From: an uncultured Bacteroidaceae bacterium
GTDB taxonomy: Bacteria > Bacteroidota > Bacteroidia > Bacteroidales > Bacteroidaceae
DNA: 29,722 bases
Assembly: GCA_904501945.1 (NCBI GenBank)
Contig: CAJGCU010000017.1
Coordinates: 1-29,722 of the forward strand
Direction of reading: 5' to 3'
Shown: positions 22,516 to 29,722 of the stretch, piece by piece
Position numbering within the stretch: the first letter of the stretch is position 1
Layout: each line of letters opens with the position of its first letter
The notes under the pieces: model-generated
What the model saw: the letters and a program-made list of their open reading frames with translations, nothing else
What the model was told of the DNA's origin: nothing
The model's database searches: none
Position numbers and translations under genes: made by a program

Positions 22516-24303
22516 TTAGTTTTCCATCTGTGCCTTGAGAGCAGCAAGTGCGTCGATGTCACCGAGAGTTGTAGAAGCAGCAACGTTCTTGATAGCAGGA
22601 GCCTGCTCCTTCTGTGGACGGCTTGCTTTCTTTGCTGCAGCTTCAGCCTTCTTTGCAGCCTTTGCCTCAGCACGAGCAACATCTTCGAAGATGCGTGAGT
22701 GAGAAAGGATGATGCGCTTAGCCTCTTTGTTGAATTCAATAACCTTGAACTCGAGAGTCTCACCAAGCTGAGCCTGGCTGCCGTCTTCCTTCACGAGGTG
22801 CTTAGGAGTAGCAAAGCCTTCTACGCCCCCTTCGAGAGCAATAACAGCACCCTTGTCGAGAACTTCTGCGACCTTGCCTTCGTGGATAGAATCCTGAGTG
22901 AAGATTGTTTCGAAGTTATCCCATGGGTTATCTTCAAGCTGCTTGTGGCCGAGAGAGAGACGACGATTTTCCTTGTCGATGTCAAGTACCTGAACCTCAA
23001 TCTGCTCACCAATCTTAGTGAATTCTGATGGGTGCTTAACCTTCTTTGTCCAAGAAAGGTCTGAGATATGGATGAGACCGTCAACGCCTTCTTCAACCTC
23101 AACGAATACACCGAAGTTTGTGAAGTTGCGAACCTTAGCAGTGTGCTTGCTGCCAATTGGATACTTCTCTTCGATGTTCTCCCATGGGTCAGCCTTGAGC
23201 TGCTTCACGCCGAGAGACATCTTGCGCTCTTCGCGGTCGAGTGTAAGGATTACTGCCTCTACTTCGTCGCCAACCTTCATGAACTCCTGTGCAGAGTGGA
23301 GGTGTGCGCTCCAAGACATTTCAGAAACGTGGATGAGACCTTCTACGCCTGGTGCAATCTCGATGAAAGCCCCATAGTCAGCCATCACGACTACCTTGCC
23401 TTGTACTTTGTCGCCAACCTTGAGGTCTGCTGAAAGAGCATCCCATGGGTGTGGAGTGAGTTGCTTCAAGCCGAGAGCAATGCGCTTCTTCTCGTCATCG
23501 AAGTCGATGATAACAACGTTGAGTTTCTGGTCGAGCTCAACAATTTCCTTTGGATCGTTCACGCGGCCCCAAGAAAGGTCTGTGATGTGAATGAGACCGT
23601 CAACACCGCCGAGGTCGATAAATACGCCGTAGTTAGTGATGTTCTTAACAGTTCCTTCGAGAATCTGACCCTTTTCAAGTTTAGAGATGATTTCCTTCTT
23701 CTGCTGCTCGAGTTCAGCCTCGATGAGAGCCTTGTGGCTAACAACTACGTTGCGGAATTCCTGATTGATTTTCACAATCTTGAACTCCATTGTCTTGCCA
23801 ACAAATGTATCGTAATCGCGGATAGGCTTAACGTCAATCTGAGAACCAGGAAGGAATGCTTCTGTACCGAGTACGTCAACAATCATACCTCCCTTTGTGC
23901 GGCACTTTACAAAACCTGTTACGATTTCGTTGTTGTCGAGTGCTGCATTTACGCGCTCCCAAGAACGGCTCTGGCGAGCTTTCTTGTGAGAAAGGATGAG
24001 CTGACCCTTTTTGTCTTCCTGATTTTCAATGTAAACCTCAACGTTGTCACCAACTTTGAGATCTGGAGCGTAGCGGAACTCGCTGCGTGCGATGATACCT
24101 TCGCTCTTGTAGCCAATGTTTACAACAACTTCGCGGTCGTTGATGGCTGTAACTGTACCGTCAACAACTTCATTGTCGTTAACGTTGTTGAGAGTGCCTT
24201 CGTAGGCAGCTGCTTGAGCGGCTTTGTCTGCTGCGCTCACGCCGTCGTTCTCGAATGCATCCCAATCGAAACCTTCCAGCGGTTTAATCTCTTTAATTTC
24301 CAT
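22516..24303 (-). CDS. rpsA: 30S ribosomal protein S1
   Basis: S1 binds mRNA on the 30S subunit. Six S1 repeats can be followed, with typical cores EVVDGTVTAINDREVVVNIG, VTGFVKCRTKGGMIVDVLG, LEGTVKNITNYGVFIDLGG, VQGKVVVMADYGAFIEIAPG, TAKVRNFTNFGVFVEVEEG and HEGKVAEVLDKGAVIALEGG. The last repeat is the most diverged. An acidic N-terminal stretch precedes them. After repeat six comes an Ala/Lys-rich tail of about 50 residues ending in TTLGDIDALAALKAQMEN. The 595 aa length is longer than E. coli S1 (557), mainly because of this tail. The gene has its own consensus promoter and a hairpin terminator, as expected for a highly expressed single gene. Confidence 0.97.
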   Translation of the reverse strand: MEIKEIKPLEGFDWDAFENDGVSAADKAAQAAAYEGTLNNVNDNEVVDGTVTAINDREVVVNIGYKSEGIIARSEFRYAPDLKVGDNVEVYIENQEDKKGQLILSHKKARQSRSWERVNAALDNNEIVTGFVKCRTKGGMIVDVLGTEAFLPGSQIDVKPIRDYDTFVGKTMEFKIVKINQEFRNVVVSHKALIEAELEQQKKEIISKLEKGQILEGTVKNITNYGVFIDLGGVDGLIHITDLSWGRVNDPKEIVELDQKLNVVIIDFDDEKKRIALGLKQLTPHPWDALSADLKVGDKVQGKVVVMADYGAFIEIAPGVEGLIHVSEMSWSAHLHSAQEFMKVGDEVEAVILTLDREERKMSLGVKQLKADPWENIEEKYPIGSKHTAKVRNFTNFGVFVEVEEGVDGLIHISDLSWTKKVKHPSEFTKIGEQIEVQVLDIDKENRRLSLGHKQLEDNPWDNFETIFTQDSIHEGKVAEVLDKGAVIALEGGVEGFATPKHLVKEDGSQAQLGETLEFKVIEFNKEAKRIILSHSRIFEDVARAEAKAAKKAEAAAKKASRPQKEQAPAIKNVAASTTLGDIDALAALKAQMEN

Positions 24304-24398
24304 AAATAGTAAATTGTTTTTATTTAATAAAGTTAGACATTATGTTGATAAAATCTAAAATTCTAGTCTTAGCCAAGGTGTGACGTACAAAACGGCTG

Positions 24399-24430
24399 CA
24401 AAGTTAGTGATTTTCCGATGATTGAACAAA
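24399..24430 (-). promoter_or_regulatory. promoter of rpsA
   Basis: On the minus strand TTTG (24427-24430), a 20-base spacer and TAACTTTG (24399-24406) match the consensus exactly. The leader to the ATG at 24303 is about 90 bases. Confidence 0.7.
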
Positions 24431-24517
24431 TTTTCGGGGGTGATTTTCTGATTATCCATCCTTTTTCTGACCTGTTATTCGTATTTGCGGGTTTTGTTGA
24501 TGGTTACTGTTTGATAT

Positions 24518-25588
24518 TTAGTCTTCTAAGATGGGCCATCCGTCTTTGTTGAAGTTCATTTTTTTGATGAATAATTTTGCTTTCCCATTTTCGGACTTTA
24601 CATAAGCGTGACTGACGAAATACCATTGTCCGTCGAACTGATATGCAGAGTTGTGTCCTACACCAAAATATTGGGCATTAGGACCTATGAGTGTATCTCC
24701 TCCTCCCTTATCCATAGGTTGTCCCTTGCTGTCAATATATGGGCCGTCAATTTTCTTGCTGCGACCGACTACTGTACGATAGGTGCTTCGTTCGCCTCGG
24801 CAGCAGTAGTCGAAACTGACAAATAGGTAATAATATTTGCCTTCTTTGATGATAAAAGGAGCTTCTACTGCATTTGTACCTGCTTCAATCGTGTCGCCTC
24901 CTTCGATGGTGAAATGTTCGACGCTGTTGAGTTCTGCAAGAGTGAGTTTTTTCCCAATGCGACGTGATATGGTTTTAGGTTTACCATCTAAGGTTTTGAA
25001 GTCTTTCTTTAGTTTAACCATTTGTATGCCGTCCCAGAAAGAGCCGAATGTGAGCCAAGGTGTTCCTTTTTTGTCAACAAAGAGATTGGGGTCTATGGCA
25101 TTGTAATTGTCAATACGCTGATGGGAAACGATGACTGCGCCTTGGTCTTCCCACTTGTAATCAGGTGATTGTGGATTGAGGGTTTTATTGGTGGCAAGTC
25201 CTATTGCAGATTCATTCTTGCCGAATGTGGAGCATGAATAATAGAGAAGCCATTGACCATTATGATGGCTGATGTCTGGAGCCCAAGTGTGGCCGCGATA
25301 ACCTCGGACGGAGTCTGTTGCCCATTGTGGTATAGGATTGAGGGCTGATCTTTCATGTTTCCATGTTTTCATATCGTTTGATGAAAGAATGCTTACACCC
25401 ATACCTGTTGCGAAAATGTAATATTTCCCATCTTTGTCACGGGCCATGACGGGGTCGTGTACATCGGGATTCGCCGTTGTGAATGAAGCACGTGAGCGTC
25501 TCCTGTATTCTTGATTTTCTTGTGCGTTGAGCGGACTTGGTAGTACAAATAGGAAGAAGAATGCAAGAATTGTAAATGTTGGTTTCAT
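24518..25588 (-). CDS. GH43-family arabinanase-like glycoside hydrolase
   Basis: The 356-aa exported enzyme has a signal peptide (1-22, ending LNAQ) and a single five-bladed GH43 propeller. The catalytic triad is visible: base D45 in VHDPVMARD, pKa-modulating D166 in NAIDPNLF, and acid E242 in VEAPFIIKEG. TWAPDISHH (101-109) and FDYCCRG (259-265) are features I associate with endo-1,5-alpha-L-arabinanases, so debranched arabinan is the likeliest substrate. Exact linkage specificity cannot be fixed by eye. No accessory carbohydrate-binding module follows. The gene starts 33 bases after prmA, in a unit with GH25 and prmA, and is not in a SusCD polysaccharide locus. Confidence 0.9.
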   Translation of the reverse strand: MKPTFTILAFFFLFVLPSPLNAQENQEYRRRSRASFTTANPDVHDPVMARDKDGKYYIFATGMGVSILSSNDMKTWKHERSALNPIPQWATDSVRGYRGHTWAPDISHHNGQWLLYYSCSTFGKNESAIGLATNKTLNPQSPDYKWEDQGAVIVSHQRIDNYNAIDPNLFVDKKGTPWLTFGSFWDGIQMVKLKKDFKTLDGKPKTISRRIGKKLTLAELNSVEHFTIEGGDTIEAGTNAVEAPFIIKEGKYYYLFVSFDYCCRGERSTYRTVVGRSKKIDGPYIDSKGQPMDKGGGDTLIGPNAQYFGVGHNSAYQFDGQWYFVSHAYVKSENGKAKLFIKKMNFNKDGWPILED

Positions 25589-25621
25589 AAGTTTGTGTTA
25601 GTTGTTAGGGTGAAAATTGAT

Positions 25622-26416
25622 TTATGATTCTAAACGAAGTTTCATAACTGTCCAGTCATTTTTTTCGGTTATGTCAATGACTGAGAGTTTGTTTTTTGAA
25701 GCCGTTTCTGTCATTTCAGGAATATCTTTAGTGTAAAATCCTGAGATGTAAAGGATCCCATTAGGCACGAGATGTTTTATATAGGTTGGGATGTCTGCTA
25801 TTAGGATGTTTTTGTGAATGTTGGCTACAATGGTGTTGAATGTACCTGTAATGGCAGAAGCATCACCTAACAGAATCTCCACATTATTAATATTATTAAG
25901 TGAAAAATTTTCAGTGGCGTTCTTTACACTGAATTCATCAATGTCAATGGCAACAATTTCTTCAGCTCCTCTTAAGGCCATGGCTATACCGAGTACTCCT
26001 GTTCCTGTACCCATGTCGAGAACTCGCTGACCTCTGAAGTCTTCTTCCCATAATAATGAGGTTATTTGGTAGGTGGTTTCGTGAGAACCAGAACCGAATG
26101 CCATGCGAGGATTCAGACGTATGCCAAATTCACGTTCTAGGATGGGGTCAAAACCGTTACGTTCCCATTCTTCATTCCAGTTTTTGTTCTCTAAATTATG
26201 AATGCTATAGGTAAAGGATATGTTGGGAATAACAAATTCCTCTAATATATTTTGAAGAGTTGATTCTAAAAAGGTTTCTTTTGAGATGTATGCTTTAATG
26301 CCTGTTTCTGTAAGTTCAAAAGAGTCGAAACCAATTTCTCCAAGCAGGGCGCAAAGAATGTCGCTTGCTGCTTCTGAATAAGGGGTGATGGTAATGTCAG
26401 TGTAGAGATATTGCAT
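25622..26416 (-). CDS. prmA: ribosomal protein L11 methyltransferase
   Basis: PrmA trimethylates ribosomal protein L11 using S-adenosylmethionine. Numbered from M at 26416, the signatures are NWNEEWE (79-85), AFGSGSHETT (106-115), the SAM-binding DMGTGTGVLGI (134-144), and ANIHKNIL (198-205) at the substrate-pocket loop where NxxPL-type motifs are usual. An upstream ATG at 26443 would add nine residues and overlap the GH25 gene by 23 bases. I chose 26416 because MQYLYTDITITPYSEAASD lines up with the usual N-terminus and it follows the GH25 stop by 4 bases. Length from this start is 264 aa, normal for Bacteroidetes. Confidence 0.9.
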   Translation of the reverse strand: MQYLYTDITITPYSEAASDILCALLGEIGFDSFELTETGIKAYISKETFLESTLQNILEEFVIPNISFTYSIHNLENKNWNEEWERNGFDPILEREFGIRLNPRMAFGSGSHETTYQITSLLWEEDFRGQRVLDMGTGTGVLGIAMALRGAEEIVAIDIDEFSVKNATENFSLNNINNVEILLGDASAITGTFNTIVANIHKNILIADIPTYIKHLVPNGILYISGFYTKDIPEMTETASKNKLSVIDITEKNDWTVMKLRLES

Positions 26417-26420
26417 AGGG

Positions 26421-27272
26421 TTATGGTATATGAATTTCTTCATTGGTTTTAATGGTCATATCAACAAGATCTTGGTATTTCCCGTTGAAAAGATTGATGT
26501 CCACGTCTCCTTTTATGCCGTCCACTTTCCCGACATCCGTGTGCTGCCAGAAAGCCCACTTTCCTTTGTACACAAGTGAATCCACATAATAATGGGCAAT
26601 CCAATATGGGTATTTGTCAAAGTCGGGAGAATTCAGGTATGTTGTCTTAAATTTATAGCCAGTGTAAAGTATTGGAGTTGTTCCGTAATGTTTCTCTACT
26701 ACATTCAGCCAACTCAATACTTCGTGTTGAAGTTGAGAGGGTGAGTAATTGCCAATTTCTTCAACGTCAAGTACCGGTGGGAGGTCGTTATCGTCCAATT
26801 GTACCACTTTGCAATAGAAATTAGCTTGTTCTTTGCCAGATGTATAAGGGCTGAAATAATGGTATGCACCACGAATGATGTCGTTTTTCTTTGCATTATG
26901 AAAATTTCGATTGAAATTTTCATCCCAGAGGTCTGTCCCTTCTGTAGCTTTGATAAAGACAAATGAAACAGGAGCATCTTGAATTTGTGCATTTCGCAAT
27001 TTGTCCCAATTTATATTTCCTTGATAATGGGAAATGTCAATACCTCTGACTAATCCTTTGGGATAGCTGACATTCCCATATAAAGCTTTCCATCTAAAAG
27101 AGTAAGGGCCGACAAATGTTTTGTAAAAAAAGAAAATGTAAACAACTATGATAAAAGCGAGAATGCCCCATAAAATGTAAGAAGGAAATCTTCGAAAAGG
27201 ATTGTCCTTGACGTTTTTCTTCTTTGTTTTTTTTGTTGGCTGTTTGTTTGCTTTTTTCTTAGTAGTAGACAT
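26421..27272 (-). CDS. membrane-anchored GH25 lysozyme-like muramidase
   Basis: The 283-aa protein begins with a very Lys-rich cytoplasmic tail (1-28) and one membrane helix (about 31-50, ILWGILAFIIVVYIFFFY). The periplasmic GH25 domain (about 74-270) is of the Chalaropsis-lysozyme type. Its acidic residues are present: D79 in GIDISHYQG, D169 and E171 in VLDVEEIG, and E111 in KATEGTD. It should cleave the MurNAc-GlcNAc bond in cell-wall turnover. The N-terminus anchors it instead of being a cleavable signal. It heads the likely unit with prmA and the GH43 gene, and a long hairpin separates it from the PFP gene upstream. Confidence 0.9.
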   Translation of the reverse strand: MSTTKKKANKQPTKKTKKKNVKDNPFRRFPSYILWGILAFIIVVYIFFFYKTFVGPYSFRWKALYGNVSYPKGLVRGIDISHYQGNINWDKLRNAQIQDAPVSFVFIKATEGTDLWDENFNRNFHNAKKNDIIRGAYHYFSPYTSGKEQANFYCKVVQLDDNDLPPVLDVEEIGNYSPSQLQHEVLSWLNVVEKHYGTTPILYTGYKFKTTYLNSPDFDKYPYWIAHYYVDSLVYKGKWAFWQHTDVGKVDGIKGDVDINLFNGKYQDLVDMTIKTNEEIHIP

Positions 27273-27290
27273 CTATAAAGAGAGTTATGA

Positions 27291-27342
27291 AAAGGTGAAA
27301 AATCCAAACGGTCTAAAAGTAGACTATGGATTTTTCACCTTT
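27291..27342 (-). terminator. long hairpin terminator after the PFP gene
   Basis: The arms 27291-27305 and 27328-27342 pair perfectly over 15 bases (core AGGTGAAAAATCC). An inner 5-bp stem pairs 27311-27315 with 27320-27324. On the minus strand the outer stem ends in TTTTC. It begins 20 bases past the stop at 27363. Confidence 0.75.
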
Positions 27343-27362
27343 AAATGTTCGCTTAAAAATAA

Positions 27363-29003
27363 TTATTTAGCTTGTTCAAGCTGGAGTGTCTTTGTTGTCT
27401 GGTCGCAAACTTCAGTTGGACCCCAGTATTGGATTGGGCCTGGATAAACGTATGCAGTTTCTTTTGCCCACTGTTCGCGATGTGCTGCGAAGAATTTGAA
27501 TGGGGCGCCATCTAATTCAACGAGAGCCTTACGGATAACAGGCTTCATCTTACCATTACGTTTTTCGAGATTCATCATCATTGTGATAGGCACACCACCA
27601 GCAATCCATTCTGCTGCAGGAGCGGTTGTGTTTTTGATGATAGACATATAGCCAGTCTTGCCATTTGCGATAAGGCGAGATGCGTTGTAACCGAGTGAGT
27701 AGCAATAGTCTGCATCGTAATTAGATGGAGCAGCGCAACGACCTTCGTAGCCGAAGAAGTGATGCTGAGTGCCAAACTTGCCAACGAATTTGCCAGCCTT
27801 CTTCCAAACAGCGAGTTTGTCTGCTACCATGCGAGAGAGCAGCTTTTCTGTCTCGATGAGAGATACTTGTACATTTCCGTGTGGGTCGCGGTCAAGTGCA
27901 AGCTGAGCTGCAACGTCTGATGGGAGTGACTTGAATACTGCGAGATTGTCGGATGAAATGTGAGCTTTAACAAATTCGATTTGTTCATTTGCGCTTGTAA
28001 TGTTCTGAGCTGCAGGGAGAGCAAGAACGTCATTCAGTTCAGCGATGAGTTTCTTTATTGCAGGGATGAACTCGATGATTCCTTCAGGAATGAGTACTGT
28101 ACCGAAGTTGTTGCCTTCTGCAGCACGCGCTGCAACTGCTTCTGCAATATAAGTTACGACATCGTCGAGTGACATAGCTTTAGCTTCTACCTCTTCTGAT
28201 ACGAGACAGATGTTTGGCTGGCACTGGAGAGCACATTCAAGAGCGATGTGAGATGCAGAACGGCCCATCAGTTTGATGAAGTGCCAATATTTACGTGCTG
28301 AATTACAGTCGCGCTGGATGTTGCCAATCAGTTCTGAATAAGTCTTGCAGGCTGTGTCGAATCCGAAAGATGTTTCAATCTGCTCGTTCTTCAAGTCACC
28401 ATCGATAGTTTTAGGACAACCAATAACTTGTACACCATACTTCTTTGCTGCATAGTATTCAGCAAGAACGCATGCGTTAGTGTTAGAGTCGTCACCACCA
28501 ATGATAACAAGTGCTTTGATGTTCAGTTCGCGAAGAATTTGGATACCTTTTTCAAACTGGTCTTCTTCTTCCAGTTTTGTACGGCCTGAACCGATAATGT
28601 CAAAACCGCCGGTGTTGCGATACTGATCCATCAGTTCGGAAGTAATTTCCATGTAATTGTGGTCAACGAGACCGCCTGGACCAAGGATGAAACCATAAAG
28701 TTTGTTGGCTGGATTAAGAGATTTAACACCATCGAACAAACCAGAAATAACGTTGTGCCCACCTGGAGCTTGACCTCCAGAAAGGATGATACCAACGTTG
28801 AAAGCAGGAAGTTCTACAGGTTCGCCTGCTTCAAAAGTAATAACAGGCATACCGTAGGTGTTAGGAAAAAGTTCTTTGATTTCTTCTTGATTTCCAACAG
28901 ATTGAGTTGGAACGCCTTCTACTGCTTTAACTGGGCCTTGAAGAGCCTTTGGAAGCTTAGGCTGATACGCAGCGCGAGCTGCTTGGAGATTTGAAATAGC
29001 CAT
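27363..29003 (-). CDS. pfp: pyrophosphate-dependent 6-phosphofructokinase
   Basis: This enzyme reversibly phosphorylates fructose-6-phosphate with pyrophosphate, the central glycolytic step in many anaerobes. The nucleotide-site motif is GGDDSNT (169-175); the second Asp, in place of the Gly of ATP enzymes, marks PPi specificity. SGGQAPGG (75-82) and PKTIDGDLK (197-205), with the catalytic Asp, are intact. The 546 aa length and N-terminal extension fit the long-form (plant beta-like, spirochaete-like) PFP group of Bacteroidetes. It lies 40 bases after the eda-like gene and shows no promoter of its own, so the two are probably co-transcribed. A strong hairpin terminator follows. Confidence 0.95.
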   Translation of the reverse strand: MAISNLQAARAAYQPKLPKALQGPVKAVEGVPTQSVGNQEEIKELFPNTYGMPVITFEAGEPVELPAFNVGIILSGGQAPGGHNVISGLFDGVKSLNPANKLYGFILGPGGLVDHNYMEITSELMDQYRNTGGFDIIGSGRTKLEEEDQFEKGIQILRELNIKALVIIGGDDSNTNACVLAEYYAAKKYGVQVIGCPKTIDGDLKNEQIETSFGFDTACKTYSELIGNIQRDCNSARKYWHFIKLMGRSASHIALECALQCQPNICLVSEEVEAKAMSLDDVVTYIAEAVAARAAEGNNFGTVLIPEGIIEFIPAIKKLIAELNDVLALPAAQNITSANEQIEFVKAHISSDNLAVFKSLPSDVAAQLALDRDPHGNVQVSLIETEKLLSRMVADKLAVWKKAGKFVGKFGTQHHFFGYEGRCAAPSNYDADYCYSLGYNASRLIANGKTGYMSIIKNTTAPAAEWIAGGVPITMMMNLEKRNGKMKPVIRKALVELDGAPFKFFAAHREQWAKETAYVYPGPIQYWGPTEVCDQTTKTLQLEQAK

Positions 29004-29043
29004 TAGAATGTTGTTTTTAATTTTATGTTAATAGAATTTTAAA

Positions 29044-29722
29044 TCATTTTTTAATAGTTGCACGAGCGGCTGAAACGTATCCAAGTGTTTCTTTACATTT
29101 GTCCGTGATGTATTGCCAGTCTTCCTCCTTAATTTTTTCATTAGGGAAAAGTTTGGAACCCATTCCGACGCAATAGACACCAGCTTTAAACCATTCGGTT
29201 AGATTTTCTTCAGTAGGAGCGACTCCGCCTGTTACCATGATTTTTGACCAAGGCATTGGGGCTTTGAGGTTCTTTACCATGGCAGGACCGTAAACGTCGC
29301 CAGGGAAAAGTTTTGTGAGGTCACATCCAAGCTCTTGTGCTGCACCCATTTCTGTGACAGAGCCGCAACCTGGGCAGTAGGGAATGAGTCGTCGGTTGCA
29401 TACTGGTGCTATTTCTGGATTGAACAATGGGCCGACAACGAAACATGCGCCTAACTGAATGTAAAGCGCGGCTGTTGGAGCGTCAACAACGGAACCTACG
29501 CCAAGAGCGAGTTCAGGGCATTCGGTTGCTGCAAATTTAATGCACTCTGCGAAAACTTCGTGTGCGAAGTCACCACGGTTCGTGAATTCGAAAGCACGAA
29601 CGCCGCCATCATAACAAGCTTTGATTACTTTTTTAGCAATTTCTGCATTTTTATGGTAGAAGACAGGAACCATTCCCGTTTCTCCTATTTTTGCCATTAC
29701 GGCAAGTTTATCGAATTTTGCC
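29044..29722 (-). CDS. eda: KDPG/KHG aldolase, start codon cut by the window edge
   Basis: The family cleaves 2-keto-3-deoxy-6-phosphogluconate (or 4-hydroxy-2-oxoglutarate) to pyruvate plus glyceraldehyde-3-phosphate or glyoxylate. Typical parts are GMVPVFYHKN, GVRAFEFTNRGDFAHEVF, VGPLFNPEIAPVC and LTKLFPGDVYGP, in which the Lys before FPGD is the likely Schiff-base residue. An internal ATG at 29697 exists, but the frame stays open through residues reading AKFDKLAV to base 29722. That base would be the G of an ATG whose A and T lie outside. The family N-terminus fits this longer start, so the gene is partial by two bases. It precedes the PFP gene by 40 bases, tying uronate or gluconate breakdown to glycolysis. 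Confidence 0.92.
   Translation of the reverse strand, partial: AKFDKLAVMAKIGETGMVPVFYHKNAEIAKKVIKACYDGGVRAFEFTNRGDFAHEVFAECIKFAATECPELALGVGSVVDAPTAALYIQLGACFVVGPLFNPEIAPVCNRRLIPYCPGCGSVTEMGAAQELGCDLTKLFPGDVYGPAMVKNLKAPMPWSKIMVTGGVAPTEENLTEWFKAGVYCVGMGSKLFPNEKIKEEDWQYITDKCKETLGYVSAARATIKK

Noticed and set aside
23449..24309. 286-codon plus-strand frame opposite rpsA
   Set aside because: It lies antisense to the clearly conserved S1 repeats and has the Val/Asn/Cys-heavy composition of a shadow frame, with no recognisable domain.
26417..26443. nine-residue longer start for prmA overlapping GH25
   Set aside because: The extra residues do not resemble the family N-terminus; the ATG at 26416 does and avoids the overlap.

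Overview
The window looks like chromosomal DNA of a Bacteroidales bacterium, most likely Prevotella-like. The reasons are outer-membrane proteins and a type IX secretion (T9SS) type B sorting domain, a long PPi-dependent phosphofructokinase, a GH43 arabinanase-like enzyme, an S1 protein with a Lys/Ala-rich tail, and several promoters of the Bacteroidetes form TTTG-N19/20-TAnnTTTG. Nearly all genes lie on the minus strand; only the LysM gene and the barrel gene behind it are on the plus strand.

Region 1-3935 is the end of an integrative element. It holds a tyrosine recombinase, a co-transcribed 350-aa protein of unknown function, a second unknown gene (about 238 aa, possibly frameshifted), and the first 58 codons of a gene leaving the window. 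The recombinase is transcribed away from an attachment-like region (3728-3935) with clustered GTGCCAA heptamers, a 17-bp inverted repeat and short direct repeats. That region abuts the last codons of mnmE, so the element appears to sit at the mnmE 3' end.

Region 3917-10777 is a probable five-gene minus-strand transcription unit: mutS2 (TTG start, own promoter), a secreted PD40 beta-propeller protein, a family-1 nucleoside phosphorylase, a TtcA-like tRNA thiolase and mnmE. Region 10778-11051 has no gene; it holds a GC-rich near-perfect palindrome and one copy of a dispersed repeat. Region 11052-14371 is a secreted T9SS type B cargo-like gene overlapping uvrA by four bases (ATGA). This UvrA is short: the insertion domain between the first two zinc modules is almost gone. 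Divergently transcribed are a LysM plus periplasmic-binding-fold protein and a PorT-type barrel (14519-16794), again joined by an ATGA overlap.

Region 17148-20084 is a large outer-membrane barrel protein with a Gly-rich tail. It is followed by two identical tRNA-Asp genes with a promoter and a terminator. The gene-free stretch 20440-21065 is repeat-rich: a second copy of the dispersed repeat, a 76-base palindrome and a 23-bp tandem repeat. Then come a secreted C1-type cysteine peptidase, ribosomal protein S1, a likely GH25-prmA-GH43 unit, and a carbon-metabolism pair (KDPG aldolase-like eda and PPi-phosphofructokinase). The eda start codon appears to straddle the right edge of the window.

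The core genes belong to known families. The parts least explained are the element at mnmE with its unknown passengers, the reduced MnmE and UvrA proteins, and the intergenic palindromes and dispersed repeats.
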